9,874 nucleotides of DNA from Clostridia bacterium (GCA_017420825.1 JAFQNU010000201.1:1-9874), one strand, 5' to 3'; positions 1-6,855 are shown, counted from the first letter of the stretch. Notes: generated by a model not told the origin, from the letters alone. Numbers and translations are program-made.

Positions 1-29
1 TTGACAAAAATGTATAAATATGTTATTAT
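1..29 (+). promoter_or_regulatory. Sigma-A promoter of tRNA-Lys
   Basis: A perfect -35 box TTGACA (1-6) is followed by a 17-bp spacer and the -10 box TATTAT (24-29). A TG one base upstream of the -10 makes an extended -10. The predicted start lies near 36, about 11 bases before the tRNA 5' end. The window begins exactly at the -35, so upstream elements cannot be judged. A second TTGACA at 38-43 has no usable -10, since 17 bases on is inside the tRNA. Confidence 0.8.
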
Positions 30-46
30 ATTATCCGTTGACAAAT

Positions 47-122
47 GCACCATTAGCTCAGTTGGTAGAGCACCTGACTCTTAATCAGGGTGTCCAGGGT
101 TCGAGTCCCTGATGGTGTACCA
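47..122 (+). tRNA. tRNA-Lys (anticodon CTT)
   Basis: A complete 76-base cloverleaf. The acceptor stem is GCACCAT (47-53) with ATGGTGT (112-118). The D arm is GCTC/GAGC. The anticodon stem CCTGA/TCAGG (73-77 and 85-89) encloses the loop CTCTTAA with anticodon CTT at 80-82. The T arm is CAGGG/CCCTG around TTCGAGT. The discriminator is A119 and the CCA tail is encoded (120-122). Anticodon CUU reads the lysine codon AAG. The first acceptor pair is G-U (G47-T118) rather than G-C. A strong promoter lies just upstream and a terminator starts one base after CCA, so it appears to be the last or only tRNA of its transcript. Confidence 0.97.
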
Positions 123-158
123 AAAATCCGAAATGTCAAATGGCATTTCGGATTTTTT
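123..158. terminator. Bidirectional Rho-independent terminator
   Basis: The stem AATCCGAAATG (125-135) pairs with CATTTCGGATT (144-154) around an 8-base loop. A T-tract follows on the plus strand (up to 158), and an A-run on the left gives TTTTT on the minus strand. It therefore ends the tRNA transcript and can also end the minus-strand operon whose last stop codon is at 192. It starts directly after the tRNA CCA. Confidence 0.9.
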
Positions 159-191
159 CACTGTTTCTTTAATAAACATTACAAGTCGATA

Positions 192-1079
192 TTATTTATA
201 ATATTGATATGTCACTGCTCCCGGCGGTACGGATGTGTTTACTCTTATATAATTCATCCCCTTATTCAAAGTAATTGAAGGCATTTTTTTCCCTGACTTA
301 AAACTAACACTTTCATTTTGACCTAATGGTTTATCAACAAAAATATTATATATCTCAGGTTGATAGTTCCCACTTCTTAACACTATAGGTATCTTGTATC
401 CATAAGGTTCATACTCTGTTGCTTCTGTACCTGTTTCGAGTTGAGGGTTAATAATAGATATAGGTAATGTTTGGTCTGCAACTATTTTTCCCTCGTCATT
501 ATACATTCCAATACTGGTTATGAAAAATTCAACCCAATATCCGCTATAAGTTTGGGTAACTTCATTTCCATCCGCATCTGTAGTTGTTAAGTCAGCAGAG
601 TTAAAAGTTAAATTCAATACCGGATTTTCAATATCTATATAACTGTTATTCATAATAATCATTCCTGTGTTTACCGAGATATGTAAACCTCTTTGGCGCA
701 CTCCATCATCACTTATAGGATTTGTTTGATATGCGCCTTTTATAAAACTTGGTGTGCCTCCGTTTCCAAGCTCTGCAGCTGTCATTCTTGCGCCATTTGG
801 GTGATACATATAAAATCCATATCTAAATCCATCACAACCTTCAACTTTATCTACAGATATCGTATAATCACCTGTAGGAATATGTATTGCATTGTTAAAA
901 CCTGTCTTATATCCGTACAGATTTGGTAATCTTGGTAGTAAATTCTTACTCTTATCACCAACACCACTCACATTTCCTGATATAGTATAATCTCTCAAAG
1001 GCTTTGCATACTGTGTTTCAATTACCCCTGTATTATCATTATAATATCTGTAATTTGGAAGCGTTCTAAATCTGTCCAT
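192..1079 (-). CDS. Phage tail-fibre-like protein (tail operon gene 2)
   Basis: A 295-residue protein. The ATG at 1079 is chosen because it overlaps the previous gene's stop by one base (TAATG), indicating translational coupling; an in-frame start at 1136 lies inside the upstream gene. No signal peptide or membrane segment is visible. Residues about 30-50 (YTISGN...VGDKSKNLL) and 210-235 (NPQLETG...YEPYGYKIPI) match, from memory, a module common in tail or baseplate-associated proteins of Clostridia prophages, where a beta-rich jelly-roll domain sits between these motifs. Residues 240-295 resemble a small beta-structured C-terminal domain. By inference it is a structural or glycan-binding part of a tail tip. 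It has no catalytic signature. In the phage module a Thr/Pro-rich segment usually lies between ISGN and VGD; here only three residues (VSG) separate them. It ends 34 bases from the shared terminator. Confidence 0.75.
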   Translation of the reverse strand: MDRFRTLPNYRYYNDNTGVIETQYAKPLRDYTISGNVSGVGDKSKNLLPRLPNLYGYKTGFNNAIHIPTGDYTISVDKVEGCDGFRYGFYMYHPNGARMTAAELGNGGTPSFIKGAYQTNPISDDGVRQRGLHISVNTGMIIMNNSYIDIENPVLNLTFNSADLTTTDADGNEVTQTYSGYWVEFFITSIGMYNDEGKIVADQTLPISIINPQLETGTEATEYEPYGYKIPIVLRSGNYQPEIYNIFVDKPLGQNESVSFKSGKKMPSITLNKGMNYIRVNTSVPPGAVTYQYYK

Positions 1080-2341
1080 TATACAGCACCTACCCTTGCA
1101 ACAAATACAGGATTTCCGTTTGTTTTTCCAACACATTTAACACTTACTTCATACATAGTGTTCGCTTGCGGAGTAAATACACCATCACTATCAACATCAT
1201 CACCTTTCCAGACAAGCCCTTCCCAATCCTTTATAACTGATGCCTCATCACCGCTTATAAAGCTAAACGAACTTGTATATCTTCGCAGTAAATTATCTCT
1301 TCTAAACATCGGCAAGCCAAGCATTATTTCCGACAAAACTCCAAGCTGTGCGTCCTGTCTGTCCTCTAAAACGAGAAGATTATTTGCAATTTCGGTTATT
1401 ACATCACCTCTTATCGCCTCATACACAGCCGCAGTGGAAGGAAAAGTGTCTGGAAGGTCTCCAACCTTATCAACCATTCTCTCTCCCGTATCCTGAAGGT
1501 CAAAGCTTATTCCCCCATCAGCATCAAGCCATACAGATACATATGTATTACCTGTAGCGGAATTAAACAAAGCTCCTCTGAACGTTAATTCGTCACTCAT
1601 GCAACTAGTCAATGGAATGATTTTGTGTCCGTTAATCTCCATGTCCATCCAAGCACTTAATAAACCTGATGTAATTCTCAGCCACACATTTCTTCCCTCT
1701 GCCGACATCTGACGTGTCACATCAAAAACCTCTCCCCTTGTACCATATATGTCTTCATCAAATATAAGCGCAGCATTTCCGCTCTCATCAATAACTGCTT
1801 CAAGAATAAAATCCCTGTCTTGCTTATTTGCAATCACCGCATCAATTTCATCTTTTGTGTATGTAATACGTGATGTATCAGCCACGACACCGGTATCAAT
1901 ATAAGCTTGTGAACTCATATCATACACATACCAATTTCCATTTTCACCAATTTTAGGAACTGTTTTAATTACAAGTTGTTCCCACACGTCAGCGGATGGC
2001 GGTATCGGAGCATCACCATTTATATATGAACCCCTCTCAATGTTGAAAGAAAGCATATTTGTTGATAATCGTAATACCTCATCACCATCAGAATTACCAA
2101 ACACCCCAAATAACACCTCACCTGCCATTTCAAGAATTTCGGCAGGAACAACAACCAGATTACCATTAATCACCACGTTATAAGCTGTCATATTCTTAAT
2201 AAATACAGCAAATTTGGCAAAACCACTCCACTTTTCACTAAACTGAAGCTCAAAGGTGTATGTATTCATATTACCTGAATACATAGAAATTTCATTTTCT
2301 GTTCTTAATAAATCATCATTAACAATAAATTTAAAATTCAT
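1079..2341 (-). CDS. Phage baseplate/tail-fibre N-domain protein (tail operon gene 1)
   Basis: A 420-residue protein. The ATG at 2341 is preferred over the upstream in-frame ATG at 2428 because AAGGAGAC sits 3 bases upstream of it and the promoter lies between the two. Residues 1-125 resemble the N-terminal domain of BppU-like or minor tail proteins of Firmicutes phages (FSEKWSGF, VVPAEIL, GVFG, IERGSY, PPSADVWEQL). Residues 131-180 carry a linker common in phage fibres (IGENGNWYV, IDTGV, YTKDEIDAVIANKQD), followed by beta-rich sequence and an alpha-helical stretch (about 300-345) that may form a trimeric stalk. The C-terminus (about 355-420) resembles a small beta domain. By inference it is a virion-attachment or stalk subunit that carries the protein from the coupled downstream gene. 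No capsid, terminase, holin, lysin or integrase gene is in the window, so this is a remnant, a domesticated locus, or the edge of something outside the window. Confidence 0.8.
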   Translation of the reverse strand: MNFKFIVNDDLLRTENEISMYSGNMNTYTFELQFSEKWSGFAKFAVFIKNMTAYNVVINGNLVVVPAEILEMAGEVLFGVFGNSDGDEVLRLSTNMLSFNIERGSYINGDAPIPPSADVWEQLVIKTVPKIGENGNWYVYDMSSQAYIDTGVVADTSRITYTKDEIDAVIANKQDRDFILEAVIDESGNAALIFDEDIYGTRGEVFDVTRQMSAEGRNVWLRITSGLLSAWMDMEINGHKIIPLTSCMSDELTFRGALFNSATGNTYVSVWLDADGGISFDLQDTGERMVDKVGDLPDTFPSTAAVYEAIRGDVITEIANNLLVLEDRQDAQLGVLSEIMLGLPMFRRDNLLRRYTSSFSFISGDEASVIKDWEGLVWKGDDVDSDGVFTPQANTMYEVSVKCVGKTNGNPVFVARVGAV

Positions 2342-2385
2342 AACGTCTCCTTTTAATTTTTGCGTTATGCAACAAAGAGTTAAAA

Positions 2386-2443
2386 AAATAATACCATATT
2401 TTTTATAATTTGTCAATAGCAAATTCAAAAAAAGGTATTATTT
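2386..2443. promoter_or_regulatory. Possible operator: 10-bp inverted repeat bracketing the tail promoter
   Basis: AAATAATACC at 2386-2395 and its exact complement GGTATTATTT at 2434-2443 are separated by 38 bases. The first arm covers the -10 box and the second lies about 18 bases upstream of the -35. Arm centres are 48 bp apart. A repressor bound to both arms would occlude the promoter. The neighbouring XRE-family gene is an obvious candidate, but this is inference. The arms are AT-rich and chance is possible. Confidence 0.35.
2388..2416 (-). promoter_or_regulatory. Strong sigma-A promoter of the tail-fibre-like operon
   Basis: Read on the minus strand: TTGACA (2416-2411), a 17-bp spacer, then TATTAT (2393-2388), with TG one base upstream of the -10 (extended -10). 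Both hexamers, the spacing and the TGn are the same as in the tRNA-Lys promoter, with 22 of 29 bases identical by hand alignment. The expected start is near 2381, giving a leader of about 40 bases before the ATG. Such a promoter should be read by vegetative RNA polymerase without a phage late activator. Confidence 0.8.
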
Positions 2444-2460
2444 AGCACAGAGCAAAATAT

Positions 2461-2931
2461 TTAATCTTCAAACATATCAAAATAATCATCAGAAAAAGAA
2501 CTCTCCTGCGGATTTTTCAGAAATGGAGGATAATTTGACATCATATAGAAAACATTCTCAATAAAGTATCTGCCTTTTTCATTAAAGATAGATAAATCCA
2601 ATGTTATCTTCTCCTTTTGTTTACGTTTACTACTATGCTCATCGCCGCCTAACAGAAGCTTATCATCTGTCATGCCAACAAGTTGACTAATAGAAACTTC
2701 AAACCATTTCGAAAGAGTCATGTAGTGCTCAACAGTCGGAAGCCTTATACCCGATTCCCATTGAGCCACAGTCGCTCTTGAGAATCCTATTTTTTTAGCA
2801 AAATCACCCTGATTGGTATCATATGAAGCTCTTACGCTTTTGGCCCATTCTATAATATAGTCAGAACACATCCTTCTTATTTCTTCGTCAGGCGGAATTT
2901 TACTGCGAAGCTCCTCAACAACCTTGTCCAT
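2461..2931 (-). CDS. XRE (Cro/C1-type) helix-turn-helix regulator
   Basis: A 156-residue cytoplasmic protein. Residues about 32-86 form an HTH_3 domain: a first helix, then TNQGDFAKKIGF, the recognition helix SRATVAQWESG (51-61), and the conserved LP...HYMTLSKWFEVSISQLVG end. Residues 90-156 are charged and end in an acidic, aromatic tail (DDYFDMFED) with no recognised domain. The ATG at 2931 has AGAAGGG 8 bases upstream. The start is only 16 bases past the mgtE stop, so it is probably co-transcribed with mgtE. Its 3' end faces the promoter of the tail-fibre-like operon with the putative operator in between. Targets are unknown: it may repress that promoter, its own operon, or be a prophage remnant. 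No strong terminator is visible between its stop and that promoter. Confidence 0.85.
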   Translation of the reverse strand: MDKVVEELRSKIPPDEEIRRMCSDYIIEWAKSVRASYDTNQGDFAKKIGFSRATVAQWESGIRLPTVEHYMTLSKWFEVSISQLVGMTDDKLLLGGDEHSSKRKQKEKITLDLSIFNEKGRYFIENVFYMMSNYPPFLKNPQESSFSDDYFDMFED

Positions 2932-2947
2932 ATTTAAAACCCTTCTC

Positions 2948-4324
2948 TCAGATGTTTAGTATAAGTGATGCAATGTTGAAGAAAACAAATAACGAGATTG
3001 CATCAACAACAGTTGTAATAAACGGACTTGCCATGACTGCAGGGTCAAATCCAAGCTTTTTAGCAAGCATAGGTAAAACACAACCAATAAGCTTTGCACA
3101 AAAAACTGTTACAATAAGTGTTATACAAACAACAATAGTAATACTCAAAGGATCCTGTCCCGATGCAATAATATCACTCCTGTCAACGAGCATCATTTTA
3201 ATAAAATTTGCAACTGCAAGAGTAATTCCGCACAAGAGCGAAACCCTGATTTCTTTCCATATAACCTTAAATATATCTCTCATCTCAATATCATTAAGAG
3301 ACATCCCACGAATTACCGTAACGGAAGTCTGACCTCCCGAATTACCCCCTGTTCCCATAAGCATAGGGATAAAAACTGTAAGAATTACACAGGCCGATAA
3401 TGATTGCTCAAACATATTTATAATTTTACCTGTAAAAGTAGCAGATAGCATGAGAACTAAAAGCCATGGAATTCTTTTTTTAAAGTTTTCAAATACACCT
3501 GTTTTCATATACGGCTTATCATTTGCAACAATAGCCGCCATTTTTTCGATATCCTCGGTGTTTTCCTCCTGAATGACATCAATAGCATCATCGACAGTTA
3601 TAATACCAACAAGTCTGTTTTCATTATCTACCACGGGGATAGCAAGGAAATCATATTTTTCAAAAATCTTAGCCGCCTGTTCCCTGTCCTCAAGAGTATT
3701 AACATAGATTATGTTGGTTTCCATTATTTCTTCAAGTGTTTTTGAATTATCTGCCAACAATAAATCTTTAACCGAAACAAGACCAAGCAACACTCTGTTT
3801 TCATCGGTGACATAACAGGTATAAACAGTTTCCTTATCAAGACCTGTTCTTCGTATTCTTGTAAAAGCATCCTCAACAGTCATATTCTTTTTAAGGTCCA
3901 CAAACTCAATTGTCATAATACTACCGGCGCTGTATTTAGGATACTTTAAAAGCTCATTTATACTCTGACGAGTCCCCGGCTCAGAATGGCGTAAAATTCT
4001 TTTTACAACATTCGCCGGCATTTCCTCAATAATATCGACAGTATCATCAAGATAAAGCTCTTCAAGCACTTCCCTCAATTCGCTGTCGCTGAAGTCATAA
4101 ATAAGCATTTCCTGCATATCAGAACCAAGCTCAACAAAAACCTCCGCAGCCTGCTCTTTTGCAAGTATTCTGAAAAGGAGAGCTAATCTTGCCTTATCCG
4201 ATTCTTCAAATATAAGAGCGACATCGGCAGGCTCAAGCTCAGCCATAAGCTCTTTAAGCTCATGATATTTTTTTTCATCTAAAAGGTCTGTGACCCTTTT
4301 TGCCATTTCTTCAATCTGTTCCAT
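2948..4324 (-). CDS. mgtE: Magnesium transporter MgtE
   Basis: A 458-residue inner-membrane Mg2+ channel/transporter of full family length. Residues 1-128 are the acidic, helical MgtE N domain. Residues about 134-255 are a CBS pair (SAGSIMTIEFVDL and the second repeat around NIIYVNTLEDREQAAKI) that senses cytosolic Mg2+. Residues about 283-458 hold the five-helix membrane domain. The signature PMLMGTGGNSGGQ (320-332) and the pore-helix segment DPAVMASPFITTVVD are present; Asp441 aligns by eye with the Mg2+-coordinating selectivity-filter Asp (D432) of Thermus MgtE. The start is supported by AAAGGAACGG at 4331-4340, and a small hairpin (4343-4358) lies just before it. It follows the penicillin-binding protein gene and a small ORF on the same strand with no clear terminator between. 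The leader is described separately. Confidence 0.96.
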   Translation of the reverse strand: MEQIEEMAKRVTDLLDEKKYHELKELMAELEPADVALIFEESDKARLALLFRILAKEQAAEVFVELGSDMQEMLIYDFSDSELREVLEELYLDDTVDIIEEMPANVVKRILRHSEPGTRQSINELLKYPKYSAGSIMTIEFVDLKKNMTVEDAFTRIRRTGLDKETVYTCYVTDENRVLLGLVSVKDLLLADNSKTLEEIMETNIIYVNTLEDREQAAKIFEKYDFLAIPVVDNENRLVGIITVDDAIDVIQEENTEDIEKMAAIVANDKPYMKTGVFENFKKRIPWLLVLMLSATFTGKIINMFEQSLSACVILTVFIPMLMGTGGNSGGQTSVTVIRGMSLNDIEMRDIFKVIWKEIRVSLLCGITLAVANFIKMMLVDRSDIIASGQDPLSITIVVCITLIVTVFCAKLIGCVLPMLAKKLGFDPAVMASPFITTVVDAISLFVFFNIASLILNI

Positions 4325-4342
4325 TTAAACCGTTCCTTTCTA

Positions 4343-4358
4343 AAACACCACAGTGTTT
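4343..4358 (-). other. Small hairpin next to the mgtE ribosome binding site
   Basis: AAACAC (minus strand, 4358-4353) pairs with GTGTTT (4348-4343) around a 4-base loop, immediately before the SD sequence at 4331-4341. Only four T residues follow, so it is a poor terminator. It may influence ribosome access or simply cap the leader. It is short and AT-rich, so it could be chance. Confidence 0.3.
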
Positions 4359-4390
4359 ATGTAAATTCGAAAGACGGTCAGGCAATACGG

Positions 4391-4500
4391 GTGATTAAAC
4401 TGATGATGCAGCAAACACCCTTAAATATAAATCAATATAGCTCTGCCCTCGCCCGTCAGGTGATATAGAATTGCATTTACCGCTATCCATCAGTTCTCAC
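4391..4500 (-). promoter_or_regulatory. Structured mgtE leader RNA, possible cis-regulator
   Basis: On the minus strand AACTGATG (4495-4488) is exactly complementary to CATCAGTT (4405-4398), enclosing 82 bases. An outer GTGA/TCAC pairing (4500-4497 with 4394-4391) extends it across a small internal loop. Inside are a possible ATAGC/GCTAT helix and a GC-rich core (about 4443-4466) that stands out in this AT-rich region. A competing GGGTG/CACCC pairing also exists. The outer helix would bury the SD and start codon of the small ORF and its 3' end together. I see none of the conserved M-box segments (GGTGAGGCTCC, AATGTC...GACGCCAATGGG). Whether it is a genuine riboregulator is inference. Confidence 0.4.
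4395..4490 (-). CDS. 31-codon small ORF, possible mgtE leader peptide
   Basis: ATG at 4490, stop TAA at 4397-4395, 31 residues. GGAAGTGAG stands 5 bases before the ATG, a good ribosome site, and the ORF begins 34 bases after the penicillin-binding protein stop and ends 70 bases before mgtE. The peptide contains the motif SPDGRGQSY, encoded in part by GAC-GGG-CGA-GGG, a GC-rich run with codons I would expect to be rare in such a genome. The C-terminal half (YIDLYLRVFAASSV) is moderately hydrophobic but short for a membrane span. I do not recognise the family. It may be a leader peptide whose translation sets leader RNA folding and mgtE expression, as known for leader ORFs of Mg2+ transporters in enterobacteria, or a free small protein, or a chance ORF within a structured RNA. 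Confidence 0.4.
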   Translation of the reverse strand: MDSGKCNSISPDGRGQSYIDLYLRVFAASSV

Positions 4501-4524
4501 TTCCTTTCATAATATATACTGATA

Positions 4525-6855
4525 TTATTGTATTGTTATAACTCCTGTATCTGTCTGTTGAGTCTGCTCAACAGGCGGCTGTTGACTTAACTCCGTAGAG
4601 GTCACAGGAGGTTCAACCTGAACATTTTCCTCAGGCTGTATAGGCTGTTCGACCTCAGGTTGAACAGTATTTGTATCTGTAACAGGGGCTTCCTCATTAA
4701 CCTCCGGAGATATTTCAACTTCAGGTAATGGAGTTGGAGTCGCCTCAGGTTCATGCGACCATGAGCAATAGGTATCAGGCTCTGTTCCTTTTTCAAAATA
4801 CTGTGATACTCTTGTACATCTGTCATTTGCAAGCTTACCTGTAGCTGAACATACATTAACCACCACGAGACTGTCAGGGGGAAGTATTTTTTCAGCAGGC
4901 AAACCCTCATGTACCTTTTCCATTACATTTTTCCATAGCTTAGCAGAAATGTTGTATGAAATACCTGCATTTCTTATTGATTTTTGTGTATCAAATCCGA
5001 ACCATACTGCACCGACATAATGGTTAGTATAGCCAACAAACCACTTGTCATGGTCGTTGTTAGTTGTACCGGTTTTTCCATAAACAGGCATTTCTGACAA
5101 CCTTGCAAGCTTACCCGTTCCCGAAGCACTGTTTACAACACCATAGAGCATATCTGTCATAATATAGGCAGTAGCCTCACTTACAGCCTTTTGAGAATGT
5201 GTGGTTTTTTCCAATAAAACTCTGTTAGTGCTATCAAGAACCTTTACATACGAATACGGCTCATTATAATATCCGTTGTTAGCAAACACAGAATAAGCAG
5301 CCGCCATATCACAAACGGTAACACCATTTGTCAAACCGCCAAGTGCCATAGGAGATAAATCCTTATCCTGAGGGTCAATATTCGATAAATGGAATTTATT
5401 TGTCACATAATCATAACTTTTAGCAACGCCCAACTCCTGCACAACCTTAACCGCAGGAATGTTTGCGGATATTTCAACCGCCCTTTTTACTGTCATGTTG
5501 CCCTTATAGCCGGAATATGAATTTTTAGGTTTCCAGTCCCTTATTGTAATTGGTTCATCAACAATCCTTGTTCCCGAAGTAATAACTCTTTCCTCGATTG
5601 CAGGTGCATAAACCGATAACGGTTTTATAGATGAACCCGGCTGTCTTGTGGTCTGTGTTGCTCTGTTAAGACCTCTGCTGCTGGTCTTTTCACCTTTACC
5701 TCCGACCATACCCTTAATCTGACCTGTCTTTGGATCAATTACAACCATAGCCGCCTGAGCTTGTGAAGCACCTCTTGGGAAACTGTCAGAACCTTCAAAC
5801 ACAGATTCAATAGCCTCCTGAATGTTAATATCCATCGTTGTATATATTTTCAATCCACCACTGAAAACCTGTTGAGTTGCAAATGTTTCTGTATATCCCT
5901 TTTCTTTCTGTAAGTCTCTTATAACATCATTTATAACGTTATCAATAAAATATGAATAAATATTTGTTCTTGCTCTTGCATGATTTCCCTTCAAATCAAT
6001 ATCCATCGCCTTTGCAGATTCGTATTGTTCCTGGGTAATTTTCCCAAGTTCAAACATTTTAGCAAGAACAGTATTTCTTTTCGTAACCGCATTATCAGGA
6101 TTTTTAAGAGGGTCGTAATATGATGGTCTCTGTGTGATACCTGCAATCAAAGCCGCCTCATGCAACTCAAGCTCTGCGGCACTTTTATCGAAATACATAT
6201 TTGAGGCTGCCTCAATGCCATAGCAGTTGTTGGCAAGAAAAATAACATTTAAGTACATGGTAAGGATTTCATCTTTAGAAAGCTGTTTTTCAATAGCCAC
6301 AGCACGCATCATTTCCTTAACCTTACGTGCAGGAGTTCTGTCCTTTTCCTGTGTTATGTTTTTAATCACCTGCTGAGTTATGGTACTTCCGCCATAGGTT
6401 GCAACACCCATACCAAGCTTTTCCTTGACATATCCCAACACAGCTCCTGTTGTTCTCTTTATATCGACTCCATTATGGTCAAAAAACCGTTCATCCTCAA
6501 TTGAAACCATAGCGTCCTTCATGACAGGAGCAATTTCATTTGATTCAACCCATATACAGTTTCCGTCAGCAAATAAGGTTGCTGCTTCATAAGAGTTTCC
6601 GTCTCTGTCAGTGTAGTAGACAATTGAAGAACGAGTGAGAGCAAGCTCTGATATATTCATATCGTTCATTTCCTGTGTAATTGCAGCATACATACCTGTA
6701 CCCACGCCAAGACATGCTATAAGTGCTGCAAATATAAACACAAACAAACCATAAACTATACTTTTTAATATACCCTTACTTTGCTTTGCTTTTTTTGCTG
6801 TACGAACCGATTTTGCTTTGGATATAGTTCGTCTGTGCTTTCTTCCTCTTTTCAC
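4525..6855 (-). CDS. Class A penicillin-binding protein (PBP1A-type)
   Basis: A 776-residue bifunctional peptidoglycan synthase acting on lipid II outside the membrane. It has a basic cytoplasmic N-tail (1-30) and one membrane anchor (about 31-55). The GT51 glycosyltransferase domain has the catalytic motif EDERFFDHNG (Glu120), GGSTITQQ (155-162) and KVKEMMRAVAIEKQLSKDEI with a second conserved Glu181. The transpeptidase domain has SSIK (Ser408-Lys411), SAN (463-465) and KTGT (594-597), so both activities look intact. Residues about 700-776 form a Pro/Glu/Thr/Gln-rich low-complexity tail. The start codon is GTG at 6855, with GGAG 12 bases upstream, a rather long spacing. It is the first gene of the minus-strand cluster leading to mgtE. 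Confidence 0.95.
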   Translation of the reverse strand: MKRGRKHRRTISKAKSVRTAKKAKQSKGILKSIVYGLFVFIFAALIACLGVGTGMYAAITQEMNDMNISELALTRSSIVYYTDRDGNSYEAATLFADGNCIWVESNEIAPVMKDAMVSIEDERFFDHNGVDIKRTTGAVLGYVKEKLGMGVATYGGSTITQQVIKNITQEKDRTPARKVKEMMRAVAIEKQLSKDEILTMYLNVIFLANNCYGIEAASNMYFDKSAAELELHEAALIAGITQRPSYYDPLKNPDNAVTKRNTVLAKMFELGKITQEQYESAKAMDIDLKGNHARARTNIYSYFIDNVINDVIRDLQKEKGYTETFATQQVFSGGLKIYTTMDINIQEAIESVFEGSDSFPRGASQAQAAMVVIDPKTGQIKGMVGGKGEKTSSRGLNRATQTTRQPGSSIKPLSVYAPAIEERVITSGTRIVDEPITIRDWKPKNSYSGYKGNMTVKRAVEISANIPAVKVVQELGVAKSYDYVTNKFHLSNIDPQDKDLSPMALGGLTNGVTVCDMAAAYSVFANNGYYNEPYSYVKVLDSTNRVLLEKTTHSQKAVSEATAYIMTDMLYGVVNSASGTGKLARLSEMPVYGKTGTTNNDHDKWFVGYTNHYVGAVWFGFDTQKSIRNAGISYNISAKLWKNVMEKVHEGLPAEKILPPDSLVVVNVCSATGKLANDRCTRVSQYFEKGTEPDTYCSWSHEPEATPTPLPEVEISPEVNEEAPVTDTNTVQPEVEQPIQPEENVQVEPPVTSTELSQQPPVEQTQQTDTGVITIQ

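Noticed and set aside
47..53. Wobble G-U first acceptor pair as a sign of a degenerate or pseudo-tRNA
   Set aside because: Every other stem is perfect, CCA is encoded, and the promoter and terminator are strong. A single terminal G-U pair is tolerated.
1080..1136. Upstream in-frame start adding 19 residues to the second tail-like protein
   Set aside because: The extension is Cys/Lys-rich and lies inside the upstream gene. The TAATG overlap at 1077-1081 is the normal coupled start.
2342..2428. Upstream in-frame start adding 29 residues to the first tail-like protein
   Set aside because: The extension spans the promoter and expected transcript start. The ATG at 2341 has AAGGAGAC at close spacing and gives the expected N-terminus of the phage domain.
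47..2460. Integrated element flanked by att repeats using the tRNA-Lys 3' end
   Set aside because: I looked for a second copy of the tRNA 3' sequence (GGGTTCGAGTCCCTGATGG) in the window and saw none, and no integrase gene is present. A boundary outside the window cannot be excluded.
4343..4358. Hairpin before mgtE as a Rho-independent terminator or attenuator
   Set aside because: The stem is only 6 bp, AT-rich, and followed by four T residues and then the ribosome binding site. Too weak to call a terminator.
4391..4500. M-box (ykoK) Mg2+ riboswitch before mgtE
   Set aside because: I compared the leader with the conserved M-box segments from memory and found none. Kept as an unclassified leader structure instead.
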